Positions 52,772-61,267 of a stretch of 64,000 bases of DNA are shown piece after piece. The position numbers were made by a program, and so were the translations under genes. Source of the stretch: Labedaea rhizosphaerae (GTDB lineage: Bacteria > Actinomycetota > Actinomycetes > Mycobacteriales > Pseudonocardiaceae); assembly GCF_004362825.1 (NCBI RefSeq), contig NZ_SNXZ01000006.1, forward strand, positions 1 to 64,000, given 5' to 3'. Each line of letters starts with the position of its first letter. Within the stretch, counting starts at the first letter, position 1. Below the pieces are notes generated by a model that searched no databases, was not told the DNA's origin, and saw only the letters and a list, made by a program, of their open reading frames with translations.

Positions 52772-53200
52772 GTGGCGACCGACCATCGGGCAGGTGTCGA
52801 CGGCCTGCTCGCCGAATACCGCCGCAGTCGGGAACAGCTCGCCGCCGTGCACCGCGAGCTGGCCACCATCGCCGAGTCGGCGACCGATGCCGACGGGTTG
52901 ATCACGGTCACGGTTTCCGCGCGTGGCAGCATCATCGGGCTCCAGCTCGCCGAGGCCGCCTACCGCGTCTACCGTCCCGACCAGCTGGCCAGGCAGATCG
53001 TGCTCGTCGCGGGCATGGCGACGACCAAAGCGGTCCGGGCGGCAGGGCGTGCGCTCGAACCGGTGCTGCCCGCCGACAGCGACCCCGACGCGTTGCTGCG
53101 TGGCACCGCCGACCTGCGCCCCGACGAGTACAAGCCGCCGCCTGAAGAAGAAGAAAGCATGGAAGAGCGGTCATGGCTGCAGACCGAGCGGAGGCCGTGA
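52772..53200 (+). CDS. YbaB/EbfC-family protein (ESX-associated)
   Basis: The 142-residue protein has a YbaB/EbfC-like core: a helix with SREQLAAVHRELATIAESA, the strands GLITVTVSARGSIIGLQLAE, and a second helix DQLARQIVLVAGMATTKAV. YbaB proteins bind nucleoid DNA, but actinobacterial versions next to WXG100 genes are common and of unclear role. GTG chosen for GGAGG 5 nt upstream over an earlier ATG at 52748. An acidic stretch (EEEESMEE) lies near the C-terminus. Its stop overlaps the next start (TGATG). Confidence 0.75.
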   Translation: MATDHRAGVDGLLAEYRRSREQLAAVHRELATIAESATDADGLITVTVSARGSIIGLQLAEAAYRVYRPDQLARQIVLVAGMATTKAVRAAGRALEPVLPADSDPDALLRGTADLRPDEYKPPPEEEESMEERSWLQTERRP

Positions 53201-53523
53201 TGAACGACAGCTTCCACGCCGATCCCGAGCAGCTGGCCAGCGACGCCAGCGAGTTCCACGGCCTCGCGGAGCGCGCCGGACGCATCCACGCCGACCTGCG
53301 CACCACCCTCGACTCACTCGGCCACCCGTGGGGTGACGACGACGCCGGGCGCAGCTTCGCCGAGGTGTACGCCGCTCCCGCGGACGAGACCCTGGGCCGG
53401 CTGGCGGCGTTGCCGAGCCAGCTCGGCGACGTCGGGGGCCGGTTCGTCGCCGCCGCCAAGACCTACGAAAACGCCGACGCCACGGGCGTGACCGAGCTGA
53501 CCGCCACGGAGCAGGACCGCTAG
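53200..53523 (+). CDS. WXG100-like ESX secretion target
   Basis: The 107-residue helical-hairpin protein has HPWGDDDAGRSFAEVYAAP at the turn, the WG-type motif of WXG100/DUF2580 proteins. It is the probable secretion partner of the TNT toxin encoded 9 bp downstream. Overlap with the YbaB-like gene by one base. Confidence 0.78.
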   Translation: MNDSFHADPEQLASDASEFHGLAERAGRIHADLRTTLDSLGHPWGDDDAGRSFAEVYAAPADETLGRLAALPSQLGDVGGRFVAAAKTYENADATGVTELTATEQDR

Positions 53524-53532
53524 GGGATCGCC

Positions 53533-55902
53533 ATGGGTATCGAGCTGCCCCAGGAACTGGTGGGGGTCGCGCAGGCCGCGGGCGTGCACTGGCCGCAGGC
53601 CGACGAGGACAAGATGCGCGACGCCGCCCAGGCCTGGCGTGACGCGGGCGCGAAGCTCGACACCTTGGTCACCGATTCGGACAAGACGGCCAGAACCACC
53701 CTCACTCACATGCACGGCGAGGCCGGTACCGCGGCCACCCGGCACTGGTCGACGTTCGTGGCTCCCGACACCGGCCACCTGACCGCGACGGCCAAGGGCT
53801 GCACCGCGGCCGCCGACCGGCTCGAGCACGCGGCCGACCAGGTGGGCATCGCGAAGACGGAGATCGTCCGGCAGTTGGTGGCCCTGGCCAGCAACACGGA
53901 CGCGGCCCACACGGCGGCCGCGTCCGGGCACCCGACGGCGCTGGCTGGGCTGGACACCTTCGTCAAGGGCACGGCCGCCAACGTCGCGACGATCAACCAC
54001 TCCCTCGTCGACGCCGTGCGGCCGGGAAGTGGCGTCGATGTGGGAGCGACCCACCTGCCCACCCACGCGGGCCCGGGCGAGCACGGCGTCGTGGACAACC
54101 TGCTGACCAACACCACCAACGTCGTTGCGCCGACCCACGGCCACGGCATGGTCAGCGACACGGTGCAAGGCGCGACGAACCTGGTCGGCGACACGACCCA
54201 CGGCGCCACCACTCTCGTCGACCACACGACGCAGGGCGCCACGAACCTCGTGGACGGCACGGTGCACGGTGCGACGGGCCAGGGTGCGACGGGCCAGGGG
54301 CACGGTCCGGTCGGTGATCTGGCGCAGGGCGCCACGAACCTCGTCGATGGCACGGTCCAAGGTGTGACCGGCCATGGTCATGGCGGGGTGGCCGAGGTGA
54401 GCCAAGGTGCGACGAACCTCGTCGACGGCACCGTGCACGACGTGACCGGTCACGGTCCGGTCGGTGACCTCGGGCCGGGCGCGACCAACCTCGTCGACAA
54501 CACCGCCCAGGGTGCGACGAACCTCGTCGACCCGGGCCACGGGCACGTCCCGTACGCCACCGCCGGCGACATCACCGCAGGCGACACCGGTCCCATTCCC
54601 GCCCAGCCCGATGCCCCGACCCCGCACACCGGCCTCCCGCACCCGGTCAACCAGGTGGTCGCCGCGGCGGGCCTGGCCGACGCACCGCCGGTCGCCAACC
54701 TCCCCGGCAACGCCGCGCCTGGCGGGACTCCGTTCCCGGGGGCGGCTCAGGGCGGCTTGCCACAGCCCGGAGCGCAGCCCGGCGGCGGCTACTTCGGTGG
54801 CGGACCTGGCGGTGGCCCGATCGCGGGCGGCGGCTTCGGTGGCGCGCCGGTCGGCGGCGCCGTTCCCGGTGGCGGCACGGTCGGTGGTCCAGTCGGTGGT
54901 CCGGGCGGCAGTCCGGTCGGCGGTGCGCAACCGGCCGCGCCCCTGAACCGCGGCCCCGGGGGCAGCTCAACCGGCGGCCCGGGTGTCCCGCCGGTTCGCG
55001 AGCCCCTCGCCGGAACACCAGGAACACCGGGAACGCCAGGCGCCCCCGGCCGGCCAGGCACGCCGAGCGGCCCCGGCGCACCCGGCGGCCAGGTCGGGGC
55101 TGGGCTCGGTCAGGCCCGCGGCGCGGGCCCGCTCGTCGGCGCGCAGCAGCCCGGCACGCAACTGCCGGGGGCGGACCGCCTCCCACCCGCTCCCGCATTG
55201 CCGCCCGGCCACAAGACCGAGCGCGAACAACTGGTGGCCGTCCTGCTGGTCCACATGTTCCCGTTCGGCCACATGCCGGTCGCCGCAACGGAACCGGCGC
55301 GCCAGCTGCCCACCCCGCCGCCCGAGCTCGACTACGCGCCGGGTCTGCGGTTCGCGCCGGACGACCACCCGCAATCGCACCTCGTCGGCGCCGCGGTCCC
55401 GCCGGAGCAGGTCCCGGTGGTCGAGCCGCTGACGTCCGAATCCGCCGTCGTCCAAGACTTGCTCACCGGTCACGACAGCCTTGGTGAGCTGCACGAACGC
55501 GACTGGGACCGCAAGTTCCTCGTCCGTCCGGCCGGTCCGGAGGGCGACGCCGAGTACGCGTGGCCGCCCGGCGAGCTCTACCCCGAGGGCGGCACCGCGC
55601 CCGGCGAGCCCGAGGTGCTCGACGCCGGCACGGTGCTCGACCGGTTCGGCCGCGAGGACGGCCGGGTGTTCGCCGCGGCCGGGACGCCGTTCGCGCAGCG
55701 GGCCCTGCCACCGTCCCATGTGGACCTAGAATACCGCCGATACCGTGTGGTTGAGCCAATCCCGGTGTGGCGATCGGTGTCCGCGGCGTGGTTCGCCCAG
55801 CCCGGCGGCGGGGTCCGCTACCGCAGCACGCGGTCCGCGGCCGAGCTGGTCGCGCTGGGCCACCTCGAAGACGTCACCCGAGCCGAAGAAGGAACGCCAT
55901 GA
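53533..55902 (+). CDS. TNT-domain polymorphic toxin (NAD glycohydrolase-type)
   Basis: The 789-residue protein has an N-terminal helical WXG-like domain (about 1-160), a repeat region with seven GAT(N/T)LV(D/G) units (about 212-333), a Pro/Gly linker (about 360-560) and a C-terminal TNT domain (about 670-785). TNT landmarks are LYPEGGTAPGEPEVLDAGTV, VLDRFGREDGRVFAAAGTPF, QRALPPSHVDLEYRRYRV and GGGVRYRS. TNT of Mycobacterium tuberculosis cleaves NAD+. The position usually occupied by a Gln in the GGGxQY loop is Arg here. Stop overlaps the candidate immunity gene (ATGA). Confidence 0.82.
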   Translation: MGIELPQELVGVAQAAGVHWPQADEDKMRDAAQAWRDAGAKLDTLVTDSDKTARTTLTHMHGEAGTAATRHWSTFVAPDTGHLTATAKGCTAAADRLEHAADQVGIAKTEIVRQLVALASNTDAAHTAAASGHPTALAGLDTFVKGTAANVATINHSLVDAVRPGSGVDVGATHLPTHAGPGEHGVVDNLLTNTTNVVAPTHGHGMVSDTVQGATNLVGDTTHGATTLVDHTTQGATNLVDGTVHGATGQGATGQGHGPVGDLAQGATNLVDGTVQGVTGHGHGGVAEVSQGATNLVDGTVHDVTGHGPVGDLGPGATNLVDNTAQGATNLVDPGHGHVPYATAGDITAGDTGPIPAQPDAPTPHTGLPHPVNQVVAAAGLADAPPVANLPGNAAPGGTPFPGAAQGGLPQPGAQPGGGYFGGGPGGGPIAGGGFGGAPVGGAVPGGGTVGGPVGGPGGSPVGGAQPAAPLNRGPGGSSTGGPGVPPVREPLAGTPGTPGTPGAPGRPGTPSGPGAPGGQVGAGLGQARGAGPLVGAQQPGTQLPGADRLPPAPALPPGHKTEREQLVAVLLVHMFPFGHMPVAATEPARQLPTPPPELDYAPGLRFAPDDHPQSHLVGAAVPPEQVPVVEPLTSESAVVQDLLTGHDSLGELHERDWDRKFLVRPAGPEGDAEYAWPPGELYPEGGTAPGEPEVLDAGTVLDRFGREDGRVFAAAGTPFAQRALPPSHVDLEYRRYRVVEPIPVWRSVSAAWFAQPGGGVRYRSTRSAAELVALGHLEDVTRAEEGTP

Positions 55903-56204
55903 ACAGCGACTCGATCATCGGCTGGCTCGAGGCGGTCGGCGTTCCCGCCGACGTGGTGGCCATCGGCGCCGAACGCGACCACGCCTGGTGCCTCCTGCGC
56001 GACGAGCACCCCGACGCGGACGGCGTCATCGGCTGGGAGGTCTTCTGGCGCGAGCAGGGGAACCGCTACGACTGGGCGCGCTTCACCAGCGAAATGGTCG
56101 CGTGCCAGTACCTCTTCGGCCGGCTCACGTGGACCCAGGTCGTGCGCGGCGCGGTCGGCGTGCTGCCCACTGACCAGCCCAGCGGTCAGGTGCCGAGCCA
56201 GTGA
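55899..56204 (+). CDS. Candidate immunity protein for the TNT toxin
   Basis: The 101-residue acidic protein (DSIIGWLEAVGVPADVVAIG, DHAWCLLRDEHPDADGVIGW) has no match I recognise but sits in the position of the immunity factor: ATG inside the toxin stop (ATGA), small size and cytoplasmic. Its last 50 bp are echoed 188 bp downstream. Confidence 0.6.
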   Translation: MNSDSIIGWLEAVGVPADVVAIGAERDHAWCLLRDEHPDADGVIGWEVFWREQGNRYDWARFTSEMVACQYLFGRLTWTQVVRGAVGVLPTDQPSGQVPSQ

Positions 56205-56380
56205 CGCGGTAGTCGGCCTCTTCGGCCACACCGACACACGGAACTCGTTCTTTACGCGCCGATACACTACGATTTCAAATACTATGATTTCGTAATATCG
56301 CAACTCGAACCGTATTGAGTCCGGTGGCCCGCTGGTCGGCTTTCGGCGTGCTGCCCAGCGATCAGGTGTCGAGCCAGTAG
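56155..56380 (+). repeat. Echo of the immunity-gene 3' end
   Basis: TCGGCGTGCTGCCCA (56155-56169) recurs exactly at 56343-56357. After a 12-nt segment found only in the first copy, 56182-56204 matches 56358-56380 with a few changes. The second copy still reads FGVLPSDQVSSQ then stop, in frame with the first (VGVLPTDQ...VPSQ). On the minus strand it encodes the end of the GNAT gene. The spacer is AT-rich, with direct repeats ACTACGATTTC (56266-56276) and ACTATGATTTC (56281-56291). Confidence 0.75.
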
Positions 56381-56841
56381 CGGCGCACGTGCTCGGCCCG
56401 CTCGAGCACGCCACCGGCCTTCTCGATCGTCTTGGCGGAGGCGACGTTGCCGGCCTCGCACACGAGCAGAACCCGGTGCAGGCCAAGGGTTCGAGCCTCG
56501 TCGAGCATGCACCGCACCGCCCACGTCGCCACCCCGCGTCCCCGTGCGGATGGGCGGATGCCGAAACCGATGTGTCCGGCCCACTCGGCGTGCTCGTGGC
56601 CCGCGTGCCGCAGCGCGATCCCGCCGAGCACCTGCTCACCCTCGACGATCGACCGGTAGCTGACCAGCTCTTCGCCGGTCAGCCGCGCGATCCAGGCCGC
56701 GAAGCCGGGGTCAGTCTCGACGTCGTCCGACGGCAGCAACCCGAACCCGTCCTCGTGCAGTCCGGGTCCCCACTCGGCGTGCGCCTGCCGCCAAGCCTGG
56801 CGCAGCCGCGTCGTCGGTTCGACCAAGGACAGCGTGCTCAC
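56362..56841 (-). CDS. GNAT-family N-acetyltransferase
   Basis: The 159-residue protein has the GNAT core: IGFGIRPSARGRGVATWAVR, in which ARGRGVA is the acetyl-CoA loop, and LGLHRVLLVCEAGNVASAKT plus IEKAGGVLERAEHVRRYWLD, the classic C-terminal half. Substrate unknown. GTG overlaps the hisN stop (GTGA). Its last 40 bp coincide with the immunity-gene echo on the other strand. Confidence 0.82.
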   Translation of the reverse strand: MSTLSLVEPTTRLRQAWRQAHAEWGPGLHEDGFGLLPSDDVETDPGFAAWIARLTGEELVSYRSIVEGEQVLGGIALRHAGHEHAEWAGHIGFGIRPSARGRGVATWAVRCMLDEARTLGLHRVLLVCEAGNVASAKTIEKAGGVLERAEHVRRYWLDT

Positions 56842-57620
56842 GGCGTCAGCAGCCGCAACGCATCGTCGTGCAGCAGGCCGTTGGTGGACAGGGCCGAGCC
56901 GCCGTCGAACCGGGCCTGACCGCCGAGGTCGGAGAAGCGGCCACCTGCCTCCTCCACCAGGACCTGCAACGCCGCCACGTCCCACGGGTTGACGATCGCC
57001 TCCGCGGCCACGTCGATCACACCCTCGGCCACCAGGCAGTGCTGCCAGAAGTCGCCGAACGCGCGGTTCTCCCAGCACGCGTCGACCAGCCGCAGGTACG
57101 CCTCGCGCGAGTGGTGCTCCACCCACGAACCCAGGTGCGTGGTCGAGAGGTATGCATCGCCGATCGACGCCACCCGCGACACGGCGAGCCGGGTCGGCGC
57201 CGACCCGGGCACGCCGGCCCAGGCGCCTTCGCCGGCCGACGCCCACCACCGCCGGCCAAGGGCGGGCGCGCTCGCCACCCCGACGACCGGCACGCCGTCG
57301 ACCACGAGCGCGATCAACGTCGCCCACGCGGGCACGCCACGCAGGAAGTTCTTCGTGCCGTCGATCGGGTCGAGCACCCACGTCCGCCCGGCGCCGATCT
57401 CGCCGCCACGCTCTTCCCCGGCCACCGCGTCGTCCGGGCACTGGGTGGCCAGCCGCGCGCGGACCATGTCCTCGACCGCGGTGTCGGCGTCGGTGACCGG
57501 GGTGCGGTCCGGTTTGCTGCTCACCACGAGGTCCGACGACCGGAACCGGGCCGACGTGATCGCGTCCGCCGCGCCGGCCAATTCCAGCGCGATAGCGAGA
57601 TCGCGTCCTTGAGTTGACAC
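56838..57620 (-). CDS. hisN: Histidinol-phosphatase / inositol monophosphatase family
   Basis: The 260-residue Mg-dependent phosphatase has GEERGGE, WVLDPIDGTKNFLRGVPAW (metal-binding DPIDGT) and NPWDVAALQVLVEEAGG. In actinobacteria this group supplies HisN for histidine synthesis, although inositol or sugar phosphates are alternatives. GTG start; CAGCAT 7 nt upstream is a candidate leaderless -10. The start codon overlaps a TTGACA that may be the -35 of the divergent response regulator. Confidence 0.85.
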   Translation of the reverse strand: MSTQGRDLAIALELAGAADAITSARFRSSDLVVSSKPDRTPVTDADTAVEDMVRARLATQCPDDAVAGEERGGEIGAGRTWVLDPIDGTKNFLRGVPAWATLIALVVDGVPVVGVASAPALGRRWWASAGEGAWAGVPGSAPTRLAVSRVASIGDAYLSTTHLGSWVEHHSREAYLRLVDACWENRAFGDFWQHCLVAEGVIDVAAEAIVNPWDVAALQVLVEEAGGRFSDLGGQARFDGGSALSTNGLLHDDALRLLTP

Positions 57621-57640
57621 GGGTTCGATGCTGTCACGCC

Positions 57641-57646
57641 TACTGT
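57641..57646 (+). promoter_or_regulatory. -10 element of leaderless response regulator
   Basis: TACTGT ends 7 nt before GTG. TTGACA at 57614-57619 lies 21 bp further upstream, longer than the usual spacing. Confidence 0.4.
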
Positions 57647-57653
57647 GGGCACC

Positions 57654-58328
57654 GTGAGCAAGGTCCTGCTGGCCGAGGACGACTCGGCCATCGCCGATCC
57701 GCTCTCGCGGGCGTTGAACCGCGAGGGCTACGAGGTGCACGTGGTCGCCGACGGGCCCAGCGCCCTGGAGGCCGCCACCGGGGGCGGCGCCGACCTGTTG
57801 GTCCTCGACCTCGGCCTGCCCGGCATGGACGGCCTGGACGTGTGCCGCAGGCTGCGTGCGTCCGGCCGGGGCATCCCGGTGCTGATGCTGACCGCCCGCG
57901 CCGACGAGGTCGACTTCGTCGTCGGCCTCGACGCCGGCGCGGACGACTACGTGGCCAAGCCGTTCCGGCTGGCCGAGCTGCTGGCCCGCATCCGGGCGCT
58001 GCTGCGCAGGCAGTCGCCCGGCTCCATCGACGTCGGCGGCGTGAAGATGGACCTCGCCGCCCGCATGGTCACCGTGGACGGCGAAGAGGTCACGCTGGCC
58101 AACAAGGAGTTCGAGCTGCTGCGCGTGCTGATCCAGCGCGCGGGCCAGGTCGTCACCCGCGAGGAGATCCTCACCGAGGTGTGGCACGGCCCCGAGCTGA
58201 AGACCAGCAAGACCCTGGACATGCACATGTCGTGGCTGCGCCGCAAGCTCGGCGACGGCGGCCCGCGCGGTGCCGAACGGCGGATCGCGACCGTGCGCGG
58301 GGTCGGCTTCCGGTTCAACGCGGACTAG
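57654..58328 (+). CDS. OmpR-family response regulator
   Basis: The 224-residue protein has a receiver domain with phosphoacceptor Asp in LLVLDLGLPGMDGLDV, the acidic pair ED near the N-terminus, and Lys in YVAKPF, then a winged HTH (about 130-220: NKEFELLRVLIQRAGQVVTR, KTSKTLDMHMSWLRRKLGDG). Gene start GTG with a leaderless promoter. It shares one base with the histidine kinase start (TAGTG). Confidence 0.9.
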   Translation: MSKVLLAEDDSAIADPLSRALNREGYEVHVVADGPSALEAATGGGADLLVLDLGLPGMDGLDVCRRLRASGRGIPVLMLTARADEVDFVVGLDAGADDYVAKPFRLAELLARIRALLRRQSPGSIDVGGVKMDLAARMVTVDGEEVTLANKEFELLRVLIQRAGQVVTREEILTEVWHGPELKTSKTLDMHMSWLRRKLGDGGPRGAERRIATVRGVGFRFNAD

Positions 58329-59605
58329 TGCGCGCACGGATCCTGCGGGCGATCCTGATCGCCGTCGCGGTCACCGCGGTGGTGCTCGGCGTGCCGCTGG
58401 GCATCGCGTCGCTGCGGCTGGTGGAGAGCCTCAACCGCGAGGCGCTGGCCGCGCGGGCGCAGCAGATCGCGACCACGCTGGACGACGAGCTGGTCAACGG
58501 CGAGTCGCTCAACCTGGACCAAGTGCGGCTGCTGGTGCCGCCCAACGGCCGGCTCACGGTGTCGGTGCCGGGCCAGCCGACCCGCTCGCTGGGCGGCCCG
58601 CTCGGGTCGGACCAGATCGTGGAGGGCGCGCCGCTGATCCAGCAGGGCCGGGTGACCCTGGCCGAGGACGCGGGCCCGACCCGGACGAGGCAGACGCAGG
58701 TCGCCGTGCTGGTCATCCTGGTGATCCTGCTGACGGTCGCCGTGGGGGCGGCAGTCGCCGTGATCACCGCGCGGCGGCTGGCCAACCCGTTGCGGCACGT
58801 CGCCGAGCGCGCGAGCCGGCTCGGCGCCGGTGACTTCCGGTTGGATGCCCGGCGCTACCAGCTGATGGAGCTGGACATGGTGGCCGAGGCGCTGGACACG
58901 TCGGCGACCGCCCTCGCGCAGCTCGTGCAGCGCGAACGCGAGCTGGTCGGGGACGTGTCGCACCAGCTGCGCAGCCGGCTGACGGCGTTGCAGTTGCGCC
59001 TGGAAACCATGACCGCGGTGGACGACGAGGAGGTCGCCCAGGACGCGCAGGCCGCGCTCGAGCAGGCTGAACGCCTCGCCGCCACGCTGGACGAACTGCT
59101 GGCCGCGGCCCGCGAGGCTCGCGCCGTGGGCGCCGAACCGGTCGACCTGGCGAGCACGTTGCCGTCCATGGTGGACGAATGGCGGTCGCTGCTGCGGGCC
59201 AAGGGCCGGTCGCTGCGCCTGCGGGTGCCCGAGGGCCTGATCGCCCGGGCGACACCCGCGAAGCTGCGCGAGGCCGTCGGGGTATTGCTGGACAACGCCG
59301 TTATGCACGGCGCCGGCCCGGTGACGATCTCCGCCCGCCGCGGCGACGGGACGGTCGTGGTCGACGTGTCGGACGGCGGCGTCGGGGTGCCCGACGAGCT
59401 GGCCGCGCACGTGTTCGAGCGCGGGGTGTCCGGCGGCGGGTCCACGGGGTTCGGGCTGGCCTTGGCCCGCGCGCTGGTCGAGTCCGACGGCGGCCGGCTG
59501 GAGCTGTCGACCCGGCAACCGGCGACGTTCACGCTGTTCTTGTCGGTGCCGCGGGCCGGGGACGTGCGCGGCGTGAAGTGGCCGGCGGAGCGGGGACCGC
59601 GATGA
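58328..59605 (+). CDS. Sensor histidine kinase
   Basis: The 425-residue kinase has two transmembrane helices (about 8-27 and 128-150) flanking a short extracellular sensor, a HAMP segment, an H-box VGDVSHQLRSRLTALQLRLE in which SHELRTPL is replaced by SHQLRSRL, N-box VLLDNAVMHG and G-box DGGVGVPDE plus STGFGLALAR. It should phosphorylate the coupled regulator. The ATGA junction with the amidohydrolase adds that enzyme to the unit. Confidence 0.9.
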   Translation: MRARILRAILIAVAVTAVVLGVPLGIASLRLVESLNREALAARAQQIATTLDDELVNGESLNLDQVRLLVPPNGRLTVSVPGQPTRSLGGPLGSDQIVEGAPLIQQGRVTLAEDAGPTRTRQTQVAVLVILVILLTVAVGAAVAVITARRLANPLRHVAERASRLGAGDFRLDARRYQLMELDMVAEALDTSATALAQLVQRERELVGDVSHQLRSRLTALQLRLETMTAVDDEEVAQDAQAALEQAERLAATLDELLAAAREARAVGAEPVDLASTLPSMVDEWRSLLRAKGRSLRLRVPEGLIARATPAKLREAVGVLLDNAVMHGAGPVTISARRGDGTVVVDVSDGGVGVPDELAAHVFERGVSGGGSTGFGLALARALVESDGGRLELSTRQPATFTLFLSVPRAGDVRGVKWPAERGPR

Positions 59606-60708
59606 GCACCTTGTTGACCGGCGCGCTGGTGTTCGACCCCGACAGCGGCGAGACCACACGCGCTGACGTGCTGATGGCCGGGGACCGCATCGAGGCCGTG
59701 GGCTCGGATCTGTCCGGCGACGAGCGGGTCGACTGCTCCGGTGGTGTGCTCATCCCGGGCTTGATCGACTGCCACGTCCACGTCGCTTTCCCGCGCCCGG
59801 ATCCGTTGCCGCGCAGCGCTCGCGTCCTCGAAGCCGTGCCGGTGTTGCGGCGCCTGCTCGAGCGCGGCATCACCACGGTGCGCGACGCCTGGGGTGCGGA
59901 CGCCGGGTTCCAGCACGCCTTGCGCGAAGGGTGGATCACCGGCCCCGACCTGCTGGTCAGCCTGCGCCAGCTCGGCCCCAGCGGCGGGCTCGGCGACTGG
60001 TGGCAGCCCGACCTCGGCCGCGTCGACCGGATCGACGACCCGTCGCTGCCCGACGCGGTGTTCGACGGGCCCGCGCAGGCACGCGCGGCCGTGCGCCGGA
60101 TGGTGCGGGCCGGGGCGGACTGGATCAAGCTCGGCGCCAGCGGTGCGTTCCGGCAGGTGGGTGAGAACCGCAGCGTGGCCCCGACCGACGAGGAGCTGCA
60201 CGCCGTCGTCGACGAGGCCCGGCGGTGCGGCCGGGACGTGATGGCACACGCGCACACGGCGTCGACGGCGTCGGCCGCGGCGCGGGCGGGGGTGCGCAGC
60301 ATCGAGCACGGCGTGTTCCTCGACGAGGTGTCGATCGCGGACATGCGCGCGCGGGAGTGCTGGTACGTGCCGACCCTGGCCGCGCTGGACGGTGTGGCGG
60401 AGGCGTTCGCGGCCCACCGGAAGTCGCTGGCCATGGCCCTGGCGGCCGGCGTGCCGATCGCCGCGGGCTCGGACCTGGCGCCCCGCCCGCACGTCGACCT
60501 GCGGACCGAACTGCGGTTGCTGGCCGAGGCGGGGCTGGGCGACGTCGGTGCGCTGCGGGCGGCGACCAGCGAGGCGGCCCGGCTGCTGCGGCTGGACCGG
60601 GGCCGCATCGCGCCGGGGTTGCGGGCCGACATCGTGCTGGTCGACCGGTTGGACGTGGCCGACCTCGGCGTGCGGGCGGTGTGGCAGGCCGGATCAGCTG
60701 TGGCCTAG
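59602..60708 (+). CDS. Imidazolonepropionase-like amidohydrolase
   Basis: The 368-residue metal-dependent hydrolase has DCHVHVAF (HxH metal site), DWIKLGASGAF with a Lys at the carbamylated position, AHAHTASTA, SIEHGVFLDE and GSDLAPRPHVDL with the catalytic Asp. The group includes prolidase-like and imidazolonepropionase-related enzymes of varied substrates. ATG overlaps the kinase stop by 4 bp. Cytoplasmic by absence of a signal peptide. Its 3' end overlaps the convergent GtrA gene. Confidence 0.85.
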   Translation: MSTLLTGALVFDPDSGETTRADVLMAGDRIEAVGSDLSGDERVDCSGGVLIPGLIDCHVHVAFPRPDPLPRSARVLEAVPVLRRLLERGITTVRDAWGADAGFQHALREGWITGPDLLVSLRQLGPSGGLGDWWQPDLGRVDRIDDPSLPDAVFDGPAQARAAVRRMVRAGADWIKLGASGAFRQVGENRSVAPTDEELHAVVDEARRCGRDVMAHAHTASTASAAARAGVRSIEHGVFLDEVSIADMRARECWYVPTLAALDGVAEAFAAHRKSLAMALAAGVPIAAGSDLAPRPHVDLRTELRLLAEAGLGDVGALRAATSEAARLLRLDRGRIAPGLRADIVLVDRLDVADLGVRAVWQAGSAVA

Positions 60709-61248
60709 GTCCTCTTCGCCGTCGGCGCCGTCGGCCACGACGGTGAGCTCGCGCCTGCGGTGGCCCAGCTCGTCGGGGAACACCCAGCGCTTGAACCCCC
60801 AGAACCGGAAGAACATCGCGAGCAGCATGCCGATGATCGACCCGCTCAGGAAGTCCGCGGTCTCCTGCACCAGCCGCGTGACGTGCGGGGTCTCCAGGTC
60901 GAGCACGTAGCGCGAAACCCACGGCGGGATCAGGTTGATCACCACGGCGACCCCGCTGATCAGGAAGAACAGTGCCGCCTCGTGGTGGGTCTCGCGCCCG
61001 CCGCGGGTGCGGAAGGACCACTCCCGGTTCAGCACGTAGGACACGATGGTCGCCACGATGATCGAGATCGCCTTCGCCGTGATCGGCTTGTCCTCGAGGA
61101 CCGTGAACTTGAGCAGGAACCAGATCCCGTTGTCGATGACGAACGTCGTGCCGCCGACGATGGCGAACTTCAGCAGCTCGCGGTGCTTGATCAGGACCCG
61201 TCGCAGGGGCTCGGGCACGTGCCGGAGCACGCTCTGGACGACGGTCAC
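60694..61248 (-). CDS. GtrA-like membrane protein, copy 1
   Basis: The 184-residue protein has four transmembrane helices with KFAIVGGTTFVIDNGIWFLL, TIVSYVLNREWSFR and ALFFLISGVAVVINLI, the GtrA/DPMS flippase-like pattern for polyprenyl-linked sugar transfer. The last 30 residues are charged. GTG with TAGACT 6 nt upstream. Tail overlaps the amidohydrolase by 15 bp. Confidence 0.82.
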   Translation of the reverse strand: MTVVQSVLRHVPEPLRRVLIKHRELLKFAIVGGTTFVIDNGIWFLLKFTVLEDKPITAKAISIIVATIVSYVLNREWSFRTRGGRETHHEAALFFLISGVAVVINLIPPWVSRYVLDLETPHVTRLVQETADFLSGSIIGMLLAMFFRFWGFKRWVFPDELGHRRRELTVVADGADGEEDLGHS

Positions 61249-61254
61249 GAGCGC

Positions 61255-61260
61255 AGTCTA
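61255..61260 (-). promoter_or_regulatory. -10 element of leaderless GtrA copy 1
   Basis: TAGACT on the minus strand ends 6 nt before GTG. Confidence 0.4.
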
Positions 61261-61267
61261 CGAGGGG

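Noticed and set aside
52402-52852. Minus-strand frame with 26-residue repeats over the 78-bp repeat
   Set aside because: Produced by the DNA repeat being a multiple of three; it overlaps the cbiZ and YbaB-like genes antisense and has no start signal.
56240-56320. Insertion sequence remnant in the AT-rich segment
   Set aside because: Only short direct repeats are seen; no transposase fragment or terminal inverted repeats.
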